A DNA stretch of 64,000 nt, taken from assembly GCF_013426205.1 (NCBI RefSeq), contig NC_089422.1, positions 6,847,001-6,911,000 of the forward strand. The letters are read 5' to 3'. Below the pieces are notes generated by a model. It had not been told where the DNA came from, made no database searches, and was given only the letters and a program-made list of their open reading frames with translations. Below are positions 54,252 to 64,000 of this stretch, piece after piece. Source of the stretch: Metarhizium brunneum (taxonomy: Eukaryota > Ascomycota > Sordariomycetes > Hypocreales > Clavicipitaceae). The translations under genes were made by a program, and so were the position numbers. How positions within the stretch are numbered: the stretch's first letter is position 1; every line of letters begins with the position of its first letter.

Positions 54252-54923
54252 ATGTACACCAGCCTGCCACCCGCGCTGTTTCTAGCCCTCTCTGCCGCCG
54301 CCGCCGCCGCAACAATCCGCGTCGACGTCGGCGAGGGCGGCGCCTTCACCTTCTCCCCCGACACTATCAAAGCGAGCACCGGGGACACGCTCGACTTCCA
54401 CTTCTACCCGCTCAACCACAGCGTCGTCATGGGCGACTTTAGCAGCCCGTGCGCTCCGGCCAAGACGGGCGGTTTCTTCTCGGGCTTCATGCCAGTGTCC
54501 TCTGGCGAGGCGGTACGCCCATCTGCATGTGGTGCCTCGTGTACGCAGCGCTGACTTGACCGGCAGACCGACTCGTTCCAAGTAAACGTCAACTCGACGG
54601 ACCCCATCTTCTTCTACTGCGCGCAGACCGTTCTCGAGCACTGCAAGAACGGCATGTCGGGCGTCGTCAACCCGTCGTCGTCGCAGACGCTGAGCGCGTA
54701 CAAGAACGCGGCCAAGTCTGTGAGCACGGCGAGTCATCCTGCTAATTCCTTTGGGGGCACGCTGGTCTCGTCTGGGCAAACGTCGACGTCTGCGTCGGCT
54801 AGTGCTAGCCCGACGAGCTCGGGGGGAGGGACGTATGGAGGGGGCGCAGGGAGCGGAGTGAGGGCGCCGGCTGAGGCGGTGGTTGCTTTTGCCGTGGGCA
54901 TGGCTGCCTTTCTTGTTGGCTAG
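54252..54923 (+). CDS. Extracellular cupredoxin-domain, Ser/Gly-rich GPI-type protein
   Basis: A surface protein of about 205 residues. Exon 1 is 54252-54512 and exon 2 is 54567-54923; the intron runs GTACGC to CGGCAG, joined in phase at GEA-TDSFQ. The signal peptide is MYTSLPPALFLALSAAAAAA. The cupredoxin-like domain has FSPDTIKASTGDTLDFHFYP, LNHSVVMGDFSSPC and the second ligand region IFFYCAQTVLEHCKNGMSG. The type-1 copper pattern (His, later Cys-x-x-His) is partly present: NHS, then FYCAQ...HC. The C-terminal third is Ser/Gly/Thr-rich and ends in a hydrophobic tail (VVAFAVGMAAFLVG) that suits a GPI anchor. Such proteins are abundant on fungal walls. Copper binding is plausible but unproven. 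Confidence 0.82.
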
Positions 54924-55179
54924 AGGCATGCGGTAATGCTGACGGTGATGGATAATGTCTTGGTGATGGAATTTGAAGAATGGTTGCACTGTTTGTGTTT
55001 TACGTTTGTGAACTGGCCGTGTTATCAGGAAAATAATGACTAATAAGACTATTTGCAAAAAGCCTTTGGCTGCTCTTGTATGTGACACTATACAAAGCTG
55101 TTTGTATACTACTTGTGAATTTATGAATATAAAGGGCAAGAAAAGAATGCCTCGGACATGACCCTTCCATTGACCGCGT

Positions 55180-57469
<2,290 letters not shown>

Positions 57470-59266
57470 TTGATGTTTTCAATGTTGTGTAATTGATGTA
57501 TGTATGCGGGAGCAGTACCTTTTTGGGCCTTGTCTGAGCAAGCAGACACGGGTTTTGAGAACGAATTTTGAGAATGTGTATCAAGATGGCGCAGAGTTAT
57601 ATCGACGTTTGCTCCTCTGCAAGCTGGCTCCTGTTGCGAACATTTGAAGTGTCGATCGATGAGGGGCAGCTGTAATTGATGTATTTCAATCCATTGACAT
57701 TGTCCAATGTCGACAGCCATGTGACGCATGCATCCCAGCCGTCACAAGAAAAATGGGGCAACGAGACATGGATCGGCAACATTGTCTGGTAATGGCAATT
57801 TGGCATCAATGGTTTGAATTCCCACCGTCATATAATGTCTGGTGCAAAAGCTGAACTCGCCCGGTAACCCTGCAGTCTGGATCCGTCGGGCCACAACTCA
57901 CCTGGTGTGACTATGCAGATGTCCAACAAACCACATTGCATGTAGAAATATAGTAAAATTTCCACAATCGTATAAACGATGCTCTTGTGATAAAGTTTGC
58001 TGGTAGTGCCAGGCTCAACGGCTTTTGAAACTCTCACAACGATGCACCAGAACTCGGCGCTGCGGATCGGAGGGCTCCATACACCTGCAACATTCGAGTC
58101 CTACTAGGGAGTCAAAAAGGCGAAAAAAATGAGGGTTATCGTAGGGATCCCAAGGGCTTGCAGGGCCCCGACCGGTATGAAAGGGGTCAAGTTGGCGGGA
58201 TTTTTCATGAGTCAACTCAATTCCATCATTGATAAAGATATCTATCAAGGCCCAAAAGCCTCCAAAACATCATAGTTTTCCACTAGCAAATTGCTGTTAT
58301 GGACTTAACTAGTCGCAATCTACTGCGAAATTGTAAGTTGGTCCGTCAGCAGAATTTAGCAACTGGTGGCGCTTGATATAAATGGCATCAAGGTTCATGG
58401 CCACGGCGAGAAAAAGGGACCGTCGAGTAGGGGCAACAAAAGGGCAGATTTCTCATCGTAGTCCACTACGTCGTATGTAAGATGGCAATTGCGTCAAGGG
58501 CATTTTGAGAAGTCAATAGTCAATCCGCCTTTGTCCCGCGGCTTACAAAAGGCCATGATGCGAACAACGCATTTTACTGCCGCTATTCGGGTATATCGGT
58601 TCTGGTTGTGTTCCAACATTCGCGGTCCTTAAGCTGCAAAGAGCAAACCGCTTTGAACAAACATGTACTGCTGCCCATGTGAGGAGTGAAAGAGACATGT
58701 CATGGGTCCTAGCTTCACAAACGTTCAGTCGCATTCCTTTGTGCTGGTATCGATATCCGTCACTCGACCAAGTGTTTGTCCTTTGTCGCCGCACAACTAC
58801 GTTCCCTCCAACTTCTTTCTGGGCTTCATTGCGCGCTGCTTGTCCCGCGGACAAAGGGCTGCGGCTCAATTTCACTACGCAATGCTCTGCATTTCTTGCA
58901 TGAATATTGTGCCAGATTTTCCACAAGGCAAATCGTACAAGGTGCTTGTCCATTCTAGAGATTCATGACTAATGAAGCAGTATCGAGATTCCAGTGACAT
59001 TAGTAGTCTTGGACACAATGAGTTCATTGCCAGCCTGATCATTCATCTGTCTTGCAGCTATCCACGCAAAGTATGTGTTTGTATTTGATAATTGAATGCA
59101 CTATTCTCAGCTCCTTCGAGGTCACAATGTAAATTTGCAGCCCCCATCCCCTAGGAAGGTGTACATAAGGCCCCCTCGCTCCCAAGTTGATGTAAGCGAC
59201 GAGCAACTTTAACAAACATAGGCTGTATCTAAGCAACACGCATCGAGTCGAGGAGGCGAAATCACA
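57470..59266. other. Intergenic region with three CCAGAC-type words
   Basis: This holds the GMC promoter. GTCTGG occurs at 57784, 57837 and 57875, about 310-410 bp upstream of the GMC ATG. The remainder up to 59266 shows no supported gene; the frames at 58543-58968 overlap on both strands and look noncoding. Confidence 0.45.
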
Positions 59267-59563
59267 ATGACCAACGGCAAAACAGACTCTCCTAACCCCC
59301 CAAGCATCCCATCTTTTCAACGCGAGGGCCCAGACAATGTGTGCGTTTTGTATCGCCGTCCCGGATTCACCATGAGTGTGGAAGCATATGTACTAATTAG
59401 TTGATAGCAAGCTAACAGTGACAAAAACTGGTTTCATTATACCCGGAATAATAGTGACGAAGCCTCAGGATTCCCGCCCTCCTGGTTACCTTTCGAAAAG
59501 GGAAATGGACGAGTTGAAAAACGTGCTGTCATGCCCGCCTTTGCCTGTAGCAACACCAGTTAA
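59267..59563 (+). CDS. Small two-exon protein, unknown
   Basis: A predicted 72-residue protein. Exon 1 is 59267-59340 (MTNGKTDSPNPPSIPSFQ...). The intron is 59341-59418, with a GTGCGT donor, a perfect TACTAAT branch sequence (59390-59396) and a CTAACAG acceptor. Exon 2 is 59419-59563, and the join GPDNVDKNWF is in phase. The protein is polar and probably disordered, with NWFHYTRNNSDEASGFPPSW in the middle and FACSNTS at the end. No signal peptide. It is supported mainly by the strong splice signals and the in-frame stop. Function unknown. Confidence 0.5.
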
Positions 59564-59915
59564 GCGAGGCAATAACTCTAAATAGTCTTTTGACTCGTAA
59601 CTAGCTAATTAAATAAGGCAAGTCGCATCTATCTATATGATACGTCTCGAAACTAACTTTGAAATCTCAAAGGTCCAGCTTTTAGCTCGTCTCAATGCCA
59701 GTCCTTTTGTGTATAAGTTGGAATAAGCGCAGCAAAGTGCGTTACAAATGCACGGCGCTTGCAGGTCAACAGCAGCATATAGCAAATTCTACAGTCGAGT
59801 CTAGAAATAATCCACATCATCTACCCGTCTTCCGGCGTCCATTCTTGCAGCAATTTGTCATTCACGCTAAATCAAAATCCATCCATCTAAAACCAAGATC
59901 CCTGCCTCAATACAT
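59564..59915. other. Convergent intergenic region
   Basis: About 350 bp between the small gene and the 3' end of the next minus-strand gene. I see nothing coding. Confidence 0.45.
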
Positions 59916-61400
59916 CTAGGGTGTAAATCTGCCCCAGTAGCTCTTCCCTCCGCGGGTGTCGGATGAATTCCGACACCGCGGATGGTAATAGTCCTCTTCG
60001 TTGCCAAACGGCCACATGGGAATCACACAAACCTCATCGACGCCACACCCAGAACAGCGCTTAAAGCGCGCCCAGTCTAGATAGTCCACCAGCGACTGCA
60101 GCCTTTTTCTAGCCGCTGCGAGTGTTTGCTCACCCGTCAGCTGTTCGCTCTCCAACAACTCGCGGACGGCAAAAAGCGCCGTGCAAATCTCCGTCGTGAC
60201 TTGTCGAAAGGCCGCATGAATGAGATGATCAGATTCCGACGCCGGAGAAATTGCCTGTAGATAAAAATCGCGGCAGTGCTGCGCGGCATTTTCCAAAGAC
60301 GGTTCATCCTCGTCGGGGTAATCGATGTATACGTCGAGCAGGAAGGCTACTTCCAGCGCTAGCACGTCCACCGAAGGGACGTGTTGGACCATGTATTCCA
60401 ATCTGTCGGCGTACCGGCTAACAATGATATCCGAGACATCTTGCCAGTCTATACTTGGTGGGGTTTCATCTCGACGCTTCTCAACAGTAGCATTGAAATA
60501 CTTGTTGATAGCAGCTAGCTCGGCACCAGTAGCTTCAGAAAGCCTCGGTAGATCAGGCCGCCCAGCATCAGGATTAGTCAAATTAACCGAGAAAAAAAAC
60601 GCCGACACCATGGACGAATAGTCAATCACGGTCCGCGACGATCCAATGTCAAAGTACCGCTCCGCTATGCCGCGGAGGTACTCAAACTGCCGCGTCTCGC
60701 TCCGAAGTTCACGACTACTCCGCCGAAAAGCCTGCACTTGCTCCAACCCATCCGTAAAATCGCACTTGATAATCTCAAACCCAGCCTCCATGCGAATAAT
60801 CCCCTGCAGATCCCACTCCTCACAAAGCCGGCATAGGAACTCGGCCCGCTCCCGCTCTCGTATAGGCGTGTTGCCCTGTCGTTTATCTTCATGAGAGTAG
60901 CGGCTGCGCAGCAGGTAATCCTGCGTGTCGAGGGTCCCCATGTCCGTCTTCCCGCCGCTCATGCCGTCGACGTAGAGGAACCGAAGCGGCCGAGTGGTCC
61001 GGTACACGTGGAGCCAGCCTCTTTCCGCGCCGCCGCCCAGGACGTTTTGCCGGTGTGCGGATGACGACCCCGGATTCTGCTTCGGCGGCGGGCCGAAGCT
61101 GCGCGTGAATCCTTCCGCGTGTTCAACCTCGTACGCGAGCCAGTCTGGCTCGGAGGGGCTTTGTGGGCGGAGGTTTCCGTGGTGGAAGAGGACGCCTGGG
61201 GGGACGGTGGCGAGGAAGAGCGACATGCCGTTGTGGTGGACTGACGAGCCCCATTGCCGCAGGGCGTTGTGGACGGCGTTGAAGATTTGCGGTGCGCGAA
61301 GGCGTGCAAGCTCGGCGCTGGGTCGTAGATGCTCGTCCTGATTACTGAGTGCTAGGTGCGACAGGGCGCAGAGCCCGAGGAGAATGGGCGCGGGAACCAT
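59916..61400 (-). CDS. Secreted conserved fungal protein, unknown function
   Basis: A single-exon protein of about 494 residues. The real ATG is 61400; the five codons above it start from TTG. The signal peptide is MVPAPILLGLCALSHLALS. Conserved features known from fungal homologues: WGSSVHHNGMSLFLATVPPG, VLFHHGN, WLAYEVEHAEGF, GWLHVYRTTRPLRFLYVDGM and DMGTLDTQD. These lie in the first 170 residues and probably form the core domain. Later are IRMEAGFEIIKCDF and a C-terminal Cys cluster (RCSGCGVDEVC, HPRCRNSSD). Several Asn-x-Thr sites fit secretion. I know no function for this family. Confidence 0.75.
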   Translation of the reverse strand: MVPAPILLGLCALSHLALSNQDEHLRPSAELARLRAPQIFNAVHNALRQWGSSVHHNGMSLFLATVPPGVLFHHGNLRPQSPSEPDWLAYEVEHAEGFTRSFGPPPKQNPGSSSAHRQNVLGGGAERGWLHVYRTTRPLRFLYVDGMSGGKTDMGTLDTQDYLLRSRYSHEDKRQGNTPIRERERAEFLCRLCEEWDLQGIIRMEAGFEIIKCDFTDGLEQVQAFRRSSRELRSETRQFEYLRGIAERYFDIGSSRTVIDYSSMVSAFFFSVNLTNPDAGRPDLPRLSEATGAELAAINKYFNATVEKRRDETPPSIDWQDVSDIIVSRYADRLEYMVQHVPSVDVLALEVAFLLDVYIDYPDEDEPSLENAAQHCRDFYLQAISPASESDHLIHAAFRQVTTEICTALFAVRELLESEQLTGEQTLAAARKRLQSLVDYLDWARFKRCSGCGVDEVCVIPMWPFGNEEDYYHPRCRNSSDTRGGKSYWGRFTP

Positions 61401-61639
61401 GTTGTCCAATTTCAATAGATGTCAATAGCTAGGTCCTTCGAAGTTGTGACCTCAGCACTCGACGGCCGTACCTCTCTTTTAATGCCGGGCTCGGAGATGT
61501 CGTCTAGCGCCGAGACGGACACGGATCCGATGGCATCAGATAAGATACTCCGCAGATAGTACGCGTCCACACATTTCGTGTGTGTGGATTGATACCCCGT
61601 CATCTCCACGAGGTCCGGGATTAACTACCAGACGCACTA
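61401..61639. promoter_or_regulatory. Upstream region of the secreted protein gene
   Basis: About 240 bp between the ATG and a solo LTR. The LTR sits close enough that its TATA element could affect this promoter; that is inference. Confidence 0.35.
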
Positions 61640-61904
61640 TGTTACACAGTTGGCACACAACAAAGGGCATTGGGCCAACAGGTTACACAACAACAAAGGC
61701 AACGGACGAGGCCCGAAGTCGGTCACAAGCAAGGGCTGCCTCAGGCACACAGCCCTCACCAACTTCCTGTATTTATAGGGACCTTCCGTCCCTCAAGGCG
61801 TCTGGTCGTGCTAAACCAAGGACTTTTGATGACCTAAAGTCGCACGATTGTTATAGATTGAATTGAACCCCCTGTTCCAGCCCAGTTATCCTGCCCTTGT
61901 CACA
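61640..61904 (+). mobile_element. Solo LTR, family 1, diverged copy
   Basis: It begins TGTTACACAG and ends GCCCTTGTCACA. It holds CTTCCTGTATTTATAGGG and AACCAAGGACTTTTGATG, matching the other copies. The flanks CACTA and GCATA do not match, so no target duplication remains. It is longer than the short-form copies because of an insertion rich in CAACAAAGG near the start. Confidence 0.72.
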
Positions 61905-62121
61905 GCATATCAGGATGGCCCATTCGAGTACATGATACAACTCACCCATGTATTTGCAGCTTCATACAGTCGTGTCGTGACTCTTGATAAATTAATTTAT
62001 TACCCTTTCCATGGCCATGATATTCTATCCCATGTTTCATGTCGGCCAGTTTTCGCGCAAAATGCTCCTTCTTCCCGTGCCGCTAACATGCTCATTTTAT
62101 GCCAACTATATACAAACTAGG

Positions 62122-63732
62122 CTATAACTGAGATTTTGCCCTCGGACTCTCCTGATAATCAAACTGCATGTACCCCCCGTGATCTCGCTCCGGATCGCCG
62201 CTCCACGTACTTCTCGTAGCCGTGCGAACCACGTCCGCAGGCTCGGTCAGTCTAGCCGTAGCATCCAGCTCATGCTCCGCGTTGTTGACGGGGCTCTTGT
62301 ACAAGTATCTCGACGGCTCTCGATACGACGCCTTTTGCGAATTCCCATGGCTCGAGGCAATCGACGTCATGCCAAATACTCTCGGCCAGATGCGCAGCAG
62401 GATCAACCGTATACTAGGCAAACAAGTGCAGATCAGACCGATATTTACCTCGACGGCCGACCAGAGAGTGACGGAATACTGGTCATACGTCGGGTTTGTC
62501 GTCTTGGCATAGTCCTTGAGAGTGTTGAGGCGAAGGATCGAAATGACAGTGACCCTGCCAGTATCCAGTCAGTTGTTGCATTCCACGTTGATGTTCTGAT
62601 TATGCCCAACAGCAAAAGGGGGTATACGTACAACAAGCCCGTCATAAACATGAAGGAAGCGCCAATCTTCTTCTTCCAATGAAGCTTCAGCCTGTGCAGC
62701 TGCGTGATAGGTATGCCAATGAGCCAAAAGTCAGTGGCCACATTGACAGCAGCGTTAACATACGCCGATACGTGAATGTTGACGCAGTGGCCGTGCGTCG
62801 TCGCCGCGTTGCCCGCATCGTACCGCAGCCAACTATACTCGACGGGGGTGCATTGAAAAATCGTCTTGCAGACAAATCCAACGCCAAACAGGACGTGGAA
62901 CACCACCGTCCCCAGAAGAAGCTTGCGGATCACGGAGCTAGGAAAGATCTCCAAGTAGAACACGGACAGCGTCAGTTTGACAAGCGTGAGAAGCGTCAGG
63001 TACAGCATCTCCATGACGTAGAGGAACAGGCCAAAGGTGACGACTTCTTCGGAGCTGAGGCCCCAGACGTCCTTGCCGATGCCGTGCTTCCACAGCCCGG
63101 CGAGCAGGGTGGTCAGGCTGGCGATGGCGACGGGCGACGCGAGCAGGATCAGGCCGTCGTCGATGTCGAGGCGCCCGTTCCGCCGGCTGAAGAAGAACCT
63201 GTACGCGAGGCGCATGACGATGACGGCGGCGGTGATGAGCCCGAGGACAATGTTGATGACGAGGAACGGCGCCGAGGTGTCACGGACGGGCGTCTCACAT
63301 GCTATCTCTGTGGCGTTTCTGGCGACTACACCGCGTGTCAGCATACACTTGAGCATCGGCTACAGTATTGTGGTTCATACAGATTGCCTCGGGCAGCGGG
63401 CACGCGCCGAGGAGGCATCCTTGTAGTGATTCGCTGTTGGAAACGGCGTGGCAAGAGTAGAGGTTTCCTGAAGCAGCCAGCGGGCTGTAGCAGTCGGCCT
63501 AGACGGCGTGTCAATATATGTATCGACTCGACATGTCTGGTCGGTCTCTGAAGACGACGTGTGGACTTACGGCACAGCTTGGCAGGTTGGCAAGCTCGAC
63601 AATGGCCCGGCGAGTCGCGTCGGCCGACTCTTGCGACATGCCGCCGGGAAATGCCGCAGCAAGCTACCCGAGGAAAATCAATGGACTGTCCCAAGCCGTT
63701 TATACTGAGGCGATTGGTGTCGTGGAATCCAT
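62122..63732 (-). CDS. CFEM-like, PTH11-type seven-helix receptor
   Basis: A membrane protein with an extracellular Cys-rich domain and a rhodopsin-like (PTH11) seven-helix region. A likely start is ATG 63732 (MDSTTPIAS), then AAFPGGMSQESADATRRAIV and LPSCA. An intron (GTAAGT) joins to ADCYSPLAASGNLYSC and GCLLGACPLPEAI, and the next to FARNATEIACETPVRD. Six Cys are visible rather than the eight of canonical CFEM domains. The membrane part begins FLVINIVLGLITAAVIVMRL, includes YRFFFSRRNGRLDIDDGLIL and CKTIFQCTPV (paired Cys), and after an intron (GTACGT to GGCAG) ends with YDQYSVTLWSAVEVNIGLIC. The cytosolic tail ends AKSQL. PTH11-type receptors sense host surface or nutrients in some pathogens. 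The first exon is less certain than the rest. Confidence 0.75.
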
Positions 63733-64000
63733 CTGTGTCTGGAGGCGTCGAGTTGGAAGCAGGGCGAGGCTCGTTGACTCGTGGGATCACACCGAAGACC
63801 AAGGGCTGGAGAAGCAGTCAGAAGACGAGGCTATAATATCAATTGATGCCAGGTGGACATTGGATAAGGGCCGTGTTGACCTTGACTGGGCAGACTCTTC
63901 CGCATGGCACCAGGCACGCCACCAGACCAGACCAGACCAGACTCTATATAACCGCCACGCAGAGCCTGTCCATGGCTGACAGTTGGGATCTGTGCGCAGA
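63733..64000. promoter_or_regulatory. Upstream region of the PTH11-type gene with tandem CCAGAC
   Basis: Four overlapping CCAGAC words at 63922, 63927, 63932 and 63937 form a 5-bp tandem repeat. They are followed by a TATA-like CTCTATATAACC, about 190-210 bp upstream of the predicted ATG. Confidence 0.45.

Noticed and set aside
62679..63551. 290-codon open frame on the plus strand
   Set aside because: Antisense to the PTH11-type receptor, with a charged low-complexity translation and no family pattern.

Overview
The window is nuclear DNA from a filamentous ascomycete. Genes carry short GT-AG introns (about 45-80 bp) with CTAAC-type branch sites. Families typical of Pezizomycotina are present: DUF3328/UstYa, Zn2Cys6 regulators, DUF4246, CFEM/PTH11-type receptors, Pyr4-like cyclases and a cupredoxin/GPI protein. 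A Sordariomycete, probably Hypocreales (Metarhizium or Beauveria type), is my best guess. That placement is inference; no marker gene settles it. There is no CRISPR array, rRNA or recognisable tRNA.

Layout. 0.7-4.5 kb: an intact MFS transporter lies between two broken UstYa-family oxidase genes, which looks like a decaying RiPP-type metabolite locus ending at an AT-rich island (4.5-4.9 kb). 5.2-6.8 kb: an APH-like kinase. 7.5-8.5 kb: an intergenic block dense in CCAGAC/GTCTGG. 8.6 kb: a solo LTR. 9-10.6 kb: an SRPK-like kinase with a frameshift. 11.2-21.1 kb is the conservative part: F-box protein, SEC22 R-SNARE, a Cys/His-motif protein, DUF4246 protein and a AAA+ ATPase. 23.2-26.3 kb: two unassigned small proteins and LTR debris. 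27.2-37.1 kb: a candidate modification cluster with FkbM methyltransferase, cupin-like relic, family 1 glycosyltransferase, Zn2Cys6 regulator, tautomerase and a secreted IgE-binding-type protein. 38.8 kb: a small two-exon gene. 41.1-48.9 kb: a diverged tandem duplication (about 3.9 kb per unit) carrying ankyrin-like ORFs and several solo LTRs. 49.8-57.5 kb: MCT-type MFS transporter, Pyr4-like membrane terpene cyclase, cupredoxin-domain surface protein and a secreted GMC oxidoreductase with telomere-like repeats in an intron. 59.3-63.7 kb: a small gene, a long secreted unknown protein, one more solo LTR and a CFEM-like PTH11-type receptor.

Themes. Six clear solo LTRs of one family, plus a degenerate copy, are scattered through the window; four keep perfect 5-bp target duplications. 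A CCAGAC motif recurs in intergenic and promoter DNA at four separate places. Three genes are visibly broken, and at least one more (28.7-29.3 kb) is probably a relic. The metabolite-type genes (27-34 kb and 49-57 kb) are the best places to look for chemistry. Exon joins were assigned by eye from splice consensus and reading phase, so multi-exon models are predictions.
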